Source: Nanobdellati archaeon (GTDB taxonomy: Archaea; B1Sed10-29; JAGVWA01). From it: 41,267 bases of DNA. This document shows positions 1 through 8,585 of the stretch, piece after piece. Made by a program: the position numbers and the translations under genes. Location: positions 1 to 41,267 of the forward strand of contig JAGVWA010000013.1 in assembly GCA_018304505.1 (NCBI GenBank), given 5' to 3'. The notes beneath the pieces were generated by a model that saw only the letters and a list, made by a program, of their open reading frames with translations, was not told the DNA's origin and searched no databases. Each line of letters begins with the position of its first letter. The stretch's first letter is position 1.

Positions 1-133
1 CAAAGTTTAATTTGCATTTTTCTTGTTCTTTATCTAAGGATGGTTTATCTTATCTAACTTAAATAAGAACTTAGCGTTAGATAAGATAAACCATCCTTAG
101 ATAAAGAACAAGAAAAATGCAAATTAAACTTTG
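1..133. repeat. Perfect 58-bp inverted repeat at window edge
   Basis: Bases 1-58 are the exact reverse complement of 76-133, separated by a 17-base spacer (59-75). Pairing fails at 59/75. The right arm ends 10 bases before the glycosyltransferase start codon and contains an in-frame upstream ATG (117). The DNA could form a large hairpin or cruciform. Because it sits exactly at the end of the window it may instead be a foldback or amplification chimera at a contig end. Only A/T-rich spacer lies between the arms. Confidence 0.9.
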
Positions 134-143
134 CGTGAGCCGA

Positions 144-1319
144 ATGAAGATCCTAATACTCACATTCAATTTCCCGTATAAATCAGCGGGGGGAACAATG
201 GGCTACGGTGGCGGCGACATCGCCGTGCTACAGCACGCGCAGGAACTCACAAGCCGGGGGCACAAGGCCATCGTTGTTTCCCGGAAATCCAGAAGCGACC
301 ACGGCGGAGAAATTTACCCCAATACTTACCGCACGCCAAGTTTCGGTTTCCACAACAGGACCCTAACTGGATTCGACGTGCTGAGATTCATCAATCTCGC
401 AACCAGAATCGCAAAACAAGAAAAAGTGGACATCATTGAGTCACACAATCCAATAGGCGCAGTAGTTGGTTATTTCGTTGCAAAGCGCACCAAGAAACCA
501 CACGTGATTTACATGCACGGCCCATGGGCAAAAGCGCGGGAGCTCTCAAACACGGGTTTAATGACAAATAAAATAGCACGGGGCATAGAAGGATTCACGC
601 TGCGCAGGGCCAACTTGATTATAACAGTTTCAGAATCCCTAAAAAAAGAACTGCTACACAAATACGCCTTAAACAAGAAAAAAATAACCCATATAGCAAA
701 CGCAGTCGACGCCGACTTTTTCAAGCCGATGGAGAAAAACAACGCACGCCAGCGCTTGAACCTACCAATAGACAAATTCATTATTCTTTACACAGGCCGT
801 TTTGTAGAAGAAAAGGGCATCTTTGACCTGCTTAAAGCTGCAGAGGAATTCAAAAACAAGAACGTGCTCTTTTTGCTCGTTGGCGATGAGGCCAGGTCAA
901 AATGGCTTCACGAGCAAGTGAAAAACAAAAACCTTGCGCGGCACTTCAAAATCGCTCCATTTACAGAATACGAAGAAATGCCATATTACTACAGCGCCGC
1001 AGACCTCTTTGTGCTGCCGAGTTACGCAGAGGGCATGAGCCGCGCCATGTTAGAAGCAATGTCGTGCCAAACAGCAGTGGCGGTAACGCCCGTTGGTGGA
1101 AATAGTGAGGTTGTTAAGCATGAAAAGAACGGCTTGCTCATCGAGCCCAAGAATCCACGGGACATCGCGCATGCAATCAACTATATCCTGCGGAATAAAA
1201 ACAAGGCCGGCGAAATGGCAAAAACAGCAAGGAAAACCATAATACAGGGCCACACTGTGAAAAGGCGCACAGACGCATTCATCAGCGCCTACCAAGACCT
1301 GCTGAAAAAGAAGAAGTGA
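144..1319 (+). CDS. GT4-family glycosyltransferase
   Basis: Retaining GT-B glycosyltransferase of the GT4 (group 1) family, probably transferring a nucleotide-activated sugar onto a surface glycan or lipid carrier. The N-terminal half has the glycine-rich acceptor-domain loop (GGTMGYGGGD) expected just after the first beta strand. The C-terminal donor domain begins near LYTGRFVEEKG and contains the EX7E motif (E296 and E304 in EGMSRAMLEAM), followed by the GGNSEVV nucleotide-sugar loop. At 391 residues the length is normal. I start at ATG 144, not at the upstream in-frame ATG 117: 117 lies inside the inverted repeat, while 144 has GTGAG at 135-139 and gives the family-typical MKILIL start. 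Asparagine synthetase follows 7 bases later, so the two are likely co-transcribed. The acceptor and sugar cannot be read from sequence. Confidence 0.9.
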   Translation: MKILILTFNFPYKSAGGTMGYGGGDIAVLQHAQELTSRGHKAIVVSRKSRSDHGGEIYPNTYRTPSFGFHNRTLTGFDVLRFINLATRIAKQEKVDIIESHNPIGAVVGYFVAKRTKKPHVIYMHGPWAKARELSNTGLMTNKIARGIEGFTLRRANLIITVSESLKKELLHKYALNKKKITHIANAVDADFFKPMEKNNARQRLNLPIDKFIILYTGRFVEEKGIFDLLKAAEEFKNKNVLFLLVGDEARSKWLHEQVKNKNLARHFKIAPFTEYEEMPYYYSAADLFVLPSYAEGMSRAMLEAMSCQTAVAVTPVGGNSEVVKHEKNGLLIEPKNPRDIAHAINYILRNKNKAGEMAKTARKTIIQGHTVKRRTDAFISAYQDLLKKKK

Positions 1320-1326
1320 AAAACAC

Positions 1327-3051
1327 ATGTGCGGAATAACCGGAATCTCTGGACCAGAAGCAAATTCAGCAGACATCAAGGCAATGTGCAATCTAATAAA
1401 ACACCGTGGACCGGACGACGACGGGTTCTATACCGACGGGGGCATAAACATGGGCATGCGGCGCTTGTCAATAATCGACCTTGAAACTGGCAAGCAACCG
1501 ATGTACAGCAACAATGAACAGTATGTCATTACATACAATGGCGAGATTTACAACTACAAAGCCATCAGGAAACAGCTGCAGGAAAAGGGATACAAATTCA
1601 AAACAGAGTCAGACACAGAGGTGATCGTGAACGCGTACCAGGAGTGGCAGTACAACTACGTGAACTGCCTAGATGGAATGTACGCCATCGCGATTTGGGA
1701 CACTAAAACCAAAACGCTCACATTATCACGCGATCCATTAGGGATAAAACCGCTATACTATGCCACTGTAAACGACAACGTAATATATGGGTCTGAAATC
1801 AAGGCAATTCTAGAATCGGGCCTAATAAAACCAAGACTAGACAATTACTCTGCCTTACCAACCTTTTTGACATATGGCAGCGTCCTCGGCAACATCACCA
1901 TGTTCGAAGGCATTTACAAAATACTTCCAGGACAAACAATGATGTTTCGCGGTGGGAATAAACGGCAAAGCAACATTGAATTCAAAATGAATCCTCAGAA
2001 AATCAGCGAGCAGGAGGCAACAAAGAAGATCCCACAACTGCTAGAAGACGCGGTCGAGAAACGCCTAGTAGCCGACGTTCCAGTCGGCGCATTCCTAAGT
2101 GGGGGCATTGACAGCAGCGCAATTGTTTCATTAATGAGCAAGTACAAAACCGATGGCCTCAAGACCTTCAGCGTGGGTTTCAACGAAGAGAATGATGAAA
2201 CTCGATTTGCAGAAGAGGTCGCAAATGAAATCGGCACTGATCATCACGAAGTGACAATAGACGAAAACGACACACCAAAGTTGACAGAGAAACTAGTCTG
2301 GCACTTTGATGACCTTATCGGCGACGGCGCGGCTTTGCCAACGTACGTTGTTTCCAAGGAAGCCAGAAAGCACGTCAAAGTCGTCTTGTCCGGCGAGGGC
2401 AGTGACGAAATCTTTGCAGGCTACAACAGGTACAAAACGGTTTCAAATTTGTTCCCCATTCCAAAGACCGCAAAGTACAAGGCGTTCTACAATGTGATTT
2501 CGATATTTAACCACGCGCAGCAAAAGCAGTTCTTTAACAATGAAGGTGTTGGCGCGTACAGTGCACTTAAGAGTTACGTTACGGGCCACCCCTTGAATGA
2601 CATGCTGTACTTCGGCATACGCGAAATACTGCCAAACCAGTTGCTTATGAAGGCTGACAAGGCTAGCATGGCAGCTTCGTTGGAGTTACGTGTGCCGTTT
2701 TTGGACAAGGAACTCGTAAAGTACGCGAACAGCTTGCCTGAAAACCTCAAGCTCAACAAGCTGAACCAAAAGTACATCTTGAAGAAATCGCTGCACGGCA
2801 TAGTTCCATGGCACATTATAAACAGGAAAAAGCACGGCTTTGATGTTCCATTGCCCACGTGGTTTAATGGTGCCCTTGGAGAATTCGCAGCGGTCCAATT
2901 AGACAATGGCATTCCAAAGTTCATGAAACCAGAACCCATAAAAAAACTCATTGCGCAAAGGAAATCATTGACAAGGAAGGATGCGAACAGGCTCTGGCAC
3001 ATCCTATTATTGAAACTGTGGATGGAAAAATTCAAGGTAATAGAATGGTGA
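1327..3051 (+). CDS. asnB: Asparagine synthetase (glutamine-hydrolysing)
   Basis: Converts aspartate to asparagine with ATP and glutamine nitrogen, or amidates a related carboxylate. Cys2 after the initiator Met (MCGITGI) is the class II glutaminase nucleophile. The glutaminase domain covers about residues 1-200 (RGPDDDG, YNGEIYN). The synthetase domain carries the ATP pyrophosphatase loop SGGIDSS at about 258-264 and the later SGEGSDE motif. Length (574) and both active sites are complete. It lies between a glycosyltransferase and a flavoprotein. AsnB-like enzymes in such clusters sometimes amidate sugars rather than make free asparagine, so the physiological substrate is uncertain. GTGA overlapping the upstream stop probably serves as ribosome site. 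Confidence 0.93.
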   Translation: MCGITGISGPEANSADIKAMCNLIKHRGPDDDGFYTDGGINMGMRRLSIIDLETGKQPMYSNNEQYVITYNGEIYNYKAIRKQLQEKGYKFKTESDTEVIVNAYQEWQYNYVNCLDGMYAIAIWDTKTKTLTLSRDPLGIKPLYYATVNDNVIYGSEIKAILESGLIKPRLDNYSALPTFLTYGSVLGNITMFEGIYKILPGQTMMFRGGNKRQSNIEFKMNPQKISEQEATKKIPQLLEDAVEKRLVADVPVGAFLSGGIDSSAIVSLMSKYKTDGLKTFSVGFNEENDETRFAEEVANEIGTDHHEVTIDENDTPKLTEKLVWHFDDLIGDGAALPTYVVSKEARKHVKVVLSGEGSDEIFAGYNRYKTVSNLFPIPKTAKYKAFYNVISIFNHAQQKQFFNNEGVGAYSALKSYVTGHPLNDMLYFGIREILPNQLLMKADKASMAASLELRVPFLDKELVKYANSLPENLKLNKLNQKYILKKSLHGIVPWHIINRKKHGFDVPLPTWFNGALGEFAAVQLDNGIPKFMKPEPIKKLIAQRKSLTRKDANRLWHILLLKLWMEKFKVIEW

Positions 3052-3058
3052 ATTCAAA

Positions 3059-4081
3059 ATGATAGTCGGGGGAGGGGTTGTTGGCTGTTATCTGGGCAGC
3101 AAAATCCAGGATCAGGAGATCTGGGAAGCCAAAAACCAGATGCATGAGAAGACGTGCAGCGCTTTGTTCAGCAGGAACATCGCGAAGTTCGGCATCCCTG
3201 TCGAAGAGTCCTGCCTCAATGAAGTTTACGGCGCGCGGTTTTTTTCAGACAACGAATCATTCGAGGTTCGCCAGCGCACTGTGCAGGCGCACGTGTGCGA
3301 CAGGCTTGAGTTCCAAAGGTCTGTTGAAAAAATGGCAACAGACAATGGCTGCAAAATCACATATGGGAAGCGCTGGAATGACGAGCAAGATGACTACATT
3401 ATGGGGTGCGACGGCGCGATTTCCGGAGTAATGAAAAGCATGAACATGACACGTAAATTCATTTACACCTACCAAGTCGAAGCGCAGCTGAAGAGCGATC
3501 CCGATTTTGTTCAGCTTCATTTCGGTGGCTTTGCCCCAGGTTTCTTTGCCTGGATAATTCCAATGAATGAAAACGAAGCCAAGATCGGGCTCGGAATACA
3601 ACAGGGAACCGGGAACCCGAAGGCACGGTTTGACGAGTTTGTTGCAAAGCGCAACATTAATCTGTCGGGGGTTTCAAAGATACAAAGCGCACTCATCCCG
3701 GTTTACGACAAGAAGCCGGTGACGCTGGACAACAAAGCGCTGTGCGGAGACGCAGCAGCACAAGTTAAAAACACGACCGGCGGTGGAATTTTGTTTGGAT
3801 GCGCTGCAGCCGACATTCTGAAGGAAGCTGTTGACAAACAAGACCTAACATACTACGAAACAAGACACAGGAAAGAGCTCATCCCGAAACTCAACGACCA
3901 CGACTTAGTCAGCAAGATCTTGCAGCGCGCTGATTATGACCGCTTGTTTAAGGCGGTGCGTGAAAGGCACGTGGACGAATTGATTTCAGAACACGGCGAC
4001 ATGGAAAACCTATCCGGATTAAAGAAACAGTTTTTCAAGAGGCCGCTGACAATGCTTGCGATGGCGCGGGCCATGATCTAG
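3059..4081 (+). CDS. Geranylgeranyl reductase-family FAD oxidoreductase
   Basis: FAD-dependent enzyme of the geranylgeranyl reductase family, which saturates isoprenoid double bonds. The start is abrupt but keeps the dinucleotide-binding loop (VGGGVVGCYLG, residues 3-13). The second FAD motif GDAAAQVKNTTGGGI lies near residue 230-245 and is the family signature. The PGFFAWIIP segment matches the substrate-side conserved region. At 340 residues it is shorter than the second family member in this window (33166-34371, 401 residues), mainly at the N-terminus and C-terminus. It starts 7 bases after asnB and converges on the cis-prenyltransferase gene. Known archaeal homologues reduce membrane lipid precursors or dolichol phosphate. 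With a prenyltransferase beside it, a role in polyprenol saturation is my inference. Confidence 0.8.
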   Translation: MIVGGGVVGCYLGSKIQDQEIWEAKNQMHEKTCSALFSRNIAKFGIPVEESCLNEVYGARFFSDNESFEVRQRTVQAHVCDRLEFQRSVEKMATDNGCKITYGKRWNDEQDDYIMGCDGAISGVMKSMNMTRKFIYTYQVEAQLKSDPDFVQLHFGGFAPGFFAWIIPMNENEAKIGLGIQQGTGNPKARFDEFVAKRNINLSGVSKIQSALIPVYDKKPVTLDNKALCGDAAAQVKNTTGGGILFGCAAADILKEAVDKQDLTYYETRHRKELIPKLNDHDLVSKILQRADYDRLFKAVRERHVDELISEHGDMENLSGLKKQFFKRPLTMLAMARAMI

Positions 4082-4083
4082 CG

Positions 4084-4749
4084 TCACTTGCCAAAGTTTC
4101 TTCTAGTGCTTTCGTAAAAATCGATGGCCTTATCGAAGGTTTGCCTGTCAAGCTCAGGCCATAGTTTGTCTGTAAAGAAAAATTCGCTGTACGCGGTCTG
4201 CCATGTCAAGAAGTTACTCAACCTTTGCGTGCCCCCTGTTCTGATTACGAGATCGACGTCCTGCTGTTCGTAGAGCTTTTCCTGCAAGGCCTGCTCAGTC
4301 ACTGTGCCCTGGATGCTGTTCACTGCCTGAATCAACTCAGCTCTGCCACCATAGGCCAGGGCGATGTTCAGCTTCCGCTTGTCATTGTTGGAGGTTTTTT
4401 CCTCCAGTGCTGCAATCGCGTTGAGTAAAGCCTGATTTTTCAATAAGTGGCGCTCGCCGATAACCCTGACCTTGACGCCGCTGTCGTAAATTTTGGGGTT
4501 TTCAGCTAGCTTTTTGAAGTAGTCAACGTACAGCCGATACAACACCTCGAGCTCTGCAAAGTTCCGATTCAGGTTCTCGGTCGACAGGGCGTAGACTGTT
4601 GCTGTATTCAATTCGGGAATTTCGAGGCACCAGTCGAAAACCTCCTCGGCCTTGTCAAACCCAGTGGTGTAAGCATCTTTTAAGCTTATCCCACTTTTGG
4701 CGGCATACCTGCGGTTTCCGTCAGTCACGATTGCGATGGACTTCAGCAT
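4084..4749 (-). CDS. uppS: cis-Prenyltransferase (undecaprenyl/polyprenyl diphosphate synthase family)
   Basis: Condenses isopentenyl diphosphate onto an allylic primer in cis to make the long polyprenyl diphosphate that becomes the glycan lipid carrier. Recognisable blocks are IVTDGNRRYA near the N-terminus (the catalytic Asp and substrate-binding Asn-Arg-Arg), ALSTENLNR in the middle, and RTGGTQRLSNFLTWQ followed by YSEFFFTDKLWPE at the C-terminus. At about 221 residues it is a short family member. I choose ATG 4749 with GTGAG just upstream; an in-frame GTG at 4758 is an alternative. The gene is convergent with the geranylgeranyl-reductase-like gene (2-base gap) and divergent from the pilus operon. 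Product chain length is not predictable. Confidence 0.9.
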   Translation of the reverse strand: MLKSIAIVTDGNRRYAAKSGISLKDAYTTGFDKAEEVFDWCLEIPELNTATVYALSTENLNRNFAELEVLYRLYVDYFKKLAENPKIYDSGVKVRVIGERHLLKNQALLNAIAALEEKTSNNDKRKLNIALAYGGRAELIQAVNSIQGTVTEQALQEKLYEQQDVDLVIRTGGTQRLSNFLTWQTAYSEFFFTDKLWPELDRQTFDKAIDFYESTRRNFGK

Positions 4750-4840
4750 AATTCTCACTGTTTGTGCCTAAAATAAGACGATAGGTATATTAAACTTTAC
4801 GTATTTATTGATTACTATAAATAGGGGTTTAGTGATAAAA
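4750..4840. promoter_or_regulatory. Divergent promoter region, uppS / pilus operon
   Basis: A 91-base A/T-rich gap between divergent genes. For the plus strand, CTATAAATA at 4815-4823 lies about 20-25 bases before ATG 4841, and AGTGAT is a plausible ribosome site. For the minus strand, a TATA-like TTATTTTA (reverse complement of about 4769-4776) lies about 20-27 bases before the uppS start. A further TATATTAA at about 4791-4798 could serve either strand. These are sequence matches only. Confidence 0.55.
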
Positions 4841-5443
4841 ATGAGCAAAAGTAAAGGATATTCGCAGATAACGACGTTTCTTTTCATCACGCTCATTATT
4901 ATCACAGCGACCACGGTGGCCTTTATTATTGGGCAGCCGTTTGCGGAGAGCCTTGACGACCCGCTCATCAAGAGCAGCTATGAAAAGCAAATGTCGGCCC
5001 TGGACACGGTAATCAGGGCCTCGGCGCACGGCGACATCAACTTTACAACAACGTACTCGTTTTTCCTGTATGGCGGAACCCGATCAGCGATCGAAATCGA
5101 TGCAAGGAATGACATTGTACGGCTTGTGTTCCGGCCGAAGCTTTACGGCGATTACCTCGGACAGAACTTAACAACGGACTGCAGCGACAACCCAACTTAT
5201 TACCAGGACCCTGAAACCAGGATCCCCTTAAGAAGATTCAACTTCGGCAACCCGAATATAGTCGAGACCATGTTCCTCGGCGGCTCTGGTGCAGAATCAG
5301 AAATCGTGCTCTGCTATGACGGAATCGATATTATAGAAAGCGAAGTGTGCGCTCCAGGAACTCAGCGATCAAGATCGGAAATGCGAGTCACAAAAACCGG
5401 GGCGAACTCGACATCACAGACACTAATGATTGGATTTTGTTGA
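4841..5443 (+). CDS. Pilin-like protein with class III-type leader
   Basis: First gene of the pilus-like operon. The N-terminus MSKSKGYSQITTFLF has a short basic leader ending in Lys-Gly, followed by a hydrophobic helix of about 20 residues (FLFITLIIITATTVAFIIG). This is the layout of archaeal type IV prepilins cut by a PibD/FlaK-type peptidase; cleavage after Gly6 is predicted. The remaining 165 residues form an exported domain with two N-glycosylation sequons and five cysteines. I do not recognise a named family. ATG 4841 is chosen over an in-frame TTG at 4808 because it has the nearer ribosome site and removes an unlikely leader extension. It could be a minor pilin or assembly protein rather than the major subunit. 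No prepilin peptidase is in the window. Confidence 0.8.
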   Translation: MSKSKGYSQITTFLFITLIIITATTVAFIIGQPFAESLDDPLIKSSYEKQMSALDTVIRASAHGDINFTTTYSFFLYGGTRSAIEIDARNDIVRLVFRPKLYGDYLGQNLTTDCSDNPTYYQDPETRIPLRRFNFGNPNIVETMFLGGSGAESEIVLCYDGIDIIESEVCAPGTQRSRSEMRVTKTGANSTSQTLMIGFC

Positions 5444-5448
5444 TTGAC

Positions 5449-5895
5449 ATGGATGACATAATGAGCCTGCTGTTTAGAAGCCTGATCCTGCTGGGAGCGA
5501 TAGCTGTCCTGAGCTTCCTCTATCAGGGCTACCTTGATGACCTGAAGCTTCAAAACCAGTACAATCGGGAGGACCAAATAGTCAATTTGGCGCAGGCCAA
5601 GGTGATGAAACTGCTGCGCAGCGTCGACGCGATCAACACCGAGGTAAATGAATCACTGATCTTGCCGGGGCTTGAACACGGCTACGAATTAACGATTTCC
5701 TGCGAAAGCGACGAAATCCATTATAAGGTGGCTAACGTGTTTACTGACAGGACCACAAAACAAGTTGATTACATCAACTGCTCGGCCATAAACTTTGATG
5801 GCGCGGTTGGCTCTGGCAACAACTGCCTCATCGGGAAATACGTTAATGAGACGAATTTAAACATTACACTGGAGGATTCGTGTGGCGCAAGATGA
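5449..5895 (+). CDS. Small single-pass exported protein of pilus operon
   Basis: A 149-residue protein with one N-terminal hydrophobic helix (SLILLGAIAVLSFLYQGYL, about residues 11-29) and an exported domain rich in Asn sequons, with four cysteines near the C-terminus. It lacks the Lys/Arg-Gly pre-helix motif of its neighbours, so processing as a pilin is doubtful. Position, size and topology resemble pseudopilin or minor-pilin proteins. It starts 5 bases after the previous stop; an ATG at 5461 would also work. Its end overlaps the ATPase start by 14 bases, which implies translational coupling. Function is inferred from operon membership only. Confidence 0.75.
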   Translation: MDDIMSLLFRSLILLGAIAVLSFLYQGYLDDLKLQNQYNREDQIVNLAQAKVMKLLRSVDAINTEVNESLILPGLEHGYELTISCESDEIHYKVANVFTDRTTKQVDYINCSAINFDGAVGSGNNCLIGKYVNETNLNITLEDSCGAR

Positions 5896-7702
5896 ATTAG
5901 AAGGCGTGCTGGAAGAGGTCACGGAAGGCAAGCAAAAAAAGAAGAAGCCTGTAAAGGCTGAAGCTGTCAAGCTCGGCACGGAAACGCCATCAGGCCAGCC
6001 CGAGGCCACTGAGGTCGAACTCAAGAAGCCCAAGGTAGTGGAGTTCCCGCACATCGAGGAAAGGCTTACCGAGACTAAAAAACCAGTTGCCAGCGCCGTT
6101 GTTGGGATGCCGAGCGGGATGATGGAGATTCCAGAGGAAGCGAAAGAAGCCAAGATAAGCACCGAATGGAGCGCGCAGGAAACAAAGGACGTCAACCTGC
6201 GCTATCCTTTGATAGAGCCATATGCCTATGCGAACATCAGATGGAATGATGACACTGAGGAGGTTATATACCACCTAATAGAACCGCCACTAACGAAGCA
6301 TGAAAAGGAGCTCAAGGAAAAGATCACCACGCTCATGATGGACCTGCTTGACATCAACCTTACAGCGATCAAGGACGTAGCGACTGTGAAGAACTACCTC
6401 AAGGACAAGCTAACGGAAATAATAAACGAGTATGAAATTCAGGTGTCTGACTCTGAATACAATAAGATAACGTATTACCTGTACCGCGATTTCCTCGGGC
6501 TTGGAAAAATCGAGCCAGTTATGCAGGACCTCGACATCGAGGACATAAGCTGCGACGGTAAAGGAATTCCATTGTACTTATTTCACAGGAAATTCGGGTC
6601 AATAAAAACCAACCTCTCCTTCGACACCGACGCGGACTTGAACAGCTTCATAATCAAGCTGGTCCAGCGCTCTGGAAAGCACATCTCGGTTTCTGAGCCC
6701 CTGGTTGACGCGGCGCTGCCAGACGGATCAAGGCTGCAAGCCACGTATTCGACAGAAGGAGACATATCAACAAGGGGAAGCACATTCACCATCCGGAAGT
6801 TCACCAAAGACCCATTGACCATCATCGACCTGATGAACTTTGGCACCATTCCAAGCACCATGGCCGCATACCTATGGATGGCGATCGAATACAAAAACTC
6901 AATACTGGTAAGCGGCGGCACGGCGACCGGAAAAACGAGTGCCATGAACGCATTGTCAATGTTCCTAACTCCGGAACTGAAGATCATCAGCATCGAGGAC
7001 ACCGCCGAATTAAGGTTACCGCATCAGCACTGGATCGCAAAAATCGCGCGCAGTGGCTACGGCCCGCCAACAATTACCGGAGAGCGCCGCGGAGAAGTCA
7101 GCATGTACGAACTATTAAGAGCCGCACTGCGAGAGCGCCCCGACGAAATAATTGTCGGGGAAGTCCGGGGAAAGGAAGCCTATGTGCTATTCCAAGCTAT
7201 GGCGACCGGTCATGCCGGTCTCGCAACGATTCACGGGGAATCAATGGAAGGCGTCGTCAACAGGCTCATAACTCCACCAATCAACCTGTCGGCGGGCCTG
7301 CTGCAGCAGCTAAACATAGTCATGATTTTGCAGCACGCAAAGATAAACAAAATCGACGTGCGCCGCGTTAAGGAGGTCATAGAAATCACGGGTGTGGAAC
7401 TCGAATCCAAATCCCCAATAGTGAACAGGCTATTCAAGTGGGTGCCTGCCGGCGATTACTATCAGTTTTCGAGTGACAGGAGCTACATTTTGAACAAGAT
7501 CCGCGAGGACAAAGGCGTGCCGGAAAAAAGCATCTGGGAAGAAGTCAACAGGCGCAAAGACGCCCTTGAGTGGATGAAGAACAACAACATCCGGTACTAC
7601 AAGGATGTCGGCGAGATCCTGGAAGCGTACCACAGGAACCCCGAAGAGGTCCTGAAAAAAGTTTACGGGCTGGGGAAGTATGGCAAGTCTAATATTCGGT
7701 AG
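5882..7702 (+). CDS. Type II/IV secretion (VirB11/TadA/PilT-like) ATPase
   Basis: Hexameric motor ATPase of the archaeal type IV pilus/archaellum superfamily, powering pilin assembly at the inner face of the membrane. Residues 1-100 are a charged Lys/Glu/Pro-rich extension. A helical N-terminal domain follows. The RecA-like core carries Walker A GGTATGKTS (345-353), an Asp box IEDTAELRLP (about 371-380), a Walker B region DEIIVGEVRG (421-430) and a His box (ATGHAGLATIHG, about 441-452). The GTG start is supported by GGAGG at 5871-5875, six bases upstream, and overlaps the previous gene. The 3' end overlaps the next gene by 23 bases. Two TadC-like genes follow, so this is a pilus or secretion machine. 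No archaellum accessory genes (such as FlaH) are seen. Confidence 0.93.
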   Translation: MAQDELEGVLEEVTEGKQKKKKPVKAEAVKLGTETPSGQPEATEVELKKPKVVEFPHIEERLTETKKPVASAVVGMPSGMMEIPEEAKEAKISTEWSAQETKDVNLRYPLIEPYAYANIRWNDDTEEVIYHLIEPPLTKHEKELKEKITTLMMDLLDINLTAIKDVATVKNYLKDKLTEIINEYEIQVSDSEYNKITYYLYRDFLGLGKIEPVMQDLDIEDISCDGKGIPLYLFHRKFGSIKTNLSFDTDADLNSFIIKLVQRSGKHISVSEPLVDAALPDGSRLQATYSTEGDISTRGSTFTIRKFTKDPLTIIDLMNFGTIPSTMAAYLWMAIEYKNSILVSGGTATGKTSAMNALSMFLTPELKIISIEDTAELRLPHQHWIAKIARSGYGPPTITGERRGEVSMYELLRAALRERPDEIIVGEVRGKEAYVLFQAMATGHAGLATIHGESMEGVVNRLITPPINLSAGLLQQLNIVMILQHAKINKIDVRRVKEVIEITGVELESKSPIVNRLFKWVPAGDYYQFSSDRSYILNKIREDKGVPEKSIWEEVNRRKDALEWMKNNNIRYYKDVGEILEAYHRNPEEVLKKVYGLGKYGKSNIR

Positions 7703-8582
7703 AACATATAGACAAGTGGCCCTAAAGTCTATGGGCGCCATGTACGACATAATAGAAAAAAACTTCAAGAGCGACGTAAAAAAGATGGCCCCATTGCTGC
7801 GACAATCCGGGCTGCACATGACAGTTGGGGAGTACGTGTCCGTGGCCATGCTCACAACAACCCTGGCGATTGTTTTTTCGCTCTACTTTTTCAGCATAAT
7901 CTTTTTCAATCTCTTTGCATTCCCTGGAATCGTGTCACTTGCGTTCACATTCATGATGACCTTCCTGGGCTTTGCTGCAAGCGTTGCTTTTTTTTATACC
8001 TACCCCGGCATCAGGATAAACGCTATAGAGCGGAGCATTGAACTGAACCTGCCATACCTAACGACGCACATGGGGACCATAGCCGGCACTGGTGTTCCGT
8101 TGCCCCTGATTTTTGAACTGGTCGGGCAATTTCAGGAATACGGGGTGCTTGCAGAAGAATGCAGAAAGATTGCTAGGGACACGCGCGTCTTTGGCATAGA
8201 CATCCTGACTGCGATGAGCAAGGCCGCGTCAGAGACACCAAGTCCGCATTTCAAGGAACTGCTGTGGGCCATGGTTTCTACGGTTCGCAGCGGCGGTGAT
8301 CTGCGGGAATTATTGCTCGGGAAGAGCAGGTCATTTCTTGAAATCCAGGAGACTGCAATGAATTCTTATGTTGAGTTTCTCGGGATCCTGTCTGAGATGT
8401 ACATCATAGGCTTTGTCAGCGCCCCACTATTCATCATTATACTAATAACTGTAATGAGCCTGATCACTCAGTTACCACTTCCGGCGTCTGCGTTGCTTGC
8501 GCTGATCATTTACATAGGCATGCCTATGGCATACTCCATGTTCCTGGTCATCATAAAAGTAACACGGCCAATAGGTGTATGA
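7680..8582 (+). CDS. TadC/FlaJ-like pilus platform protein (first)
   Basis: A 300-residue polytopic membrane protein of the type II secretion F / TadC family, the platform the ATPase pushes on. Two hydrophobic segments lie close together at about residues 58-75 and 85-110, and two more at the C-terminus (about 240-265 and 270-295). Between them is a cytoplasmic helical domain with the family pattern of a first F-domain half. Start ATG 7680 overlaps the ATPase end. The next gene encodes a second TadC-like protein. Archaeal pili often use either one long platform or two shorter paralogues, so the pair probably works as a heteromer. Confidence 0.87.
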   Translation: MASLIFGRTYRQVALKSMGAMYDIIEKNFKSDVKKMAPLLRQSGLHMTVGEYVSVAMLTTTLAIVFSLYFFSIIFFNLFAFPGIVSLAFTFMMTFLGFAASVAFFYTYPGIRINAIERSIELNLPYLTTHMGTIAGTGVPLPLIFELVGQFQEYGVLAEECRKIARDTRVFGIDILTAMSKAASETPSPHFKELLWAMVSTVRSGGDLRELLLGKSRSFLEIQETAMNSYVEFLGILSEMYIIGFVSAPLFIIILITVMSLITQLPLPASALLALIIYIGMPMAYSMFLVIIKVTRPIGV

Positions 8583-8585
8583 TCC

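Noticed and set aside
117-143. Start of the glycosyltransferase at ATG 117
   Set aside because: The extra nine codons come from the inverted repeat and are not family-like; ATG 144 has a ribosome site and the usual N-terminus.
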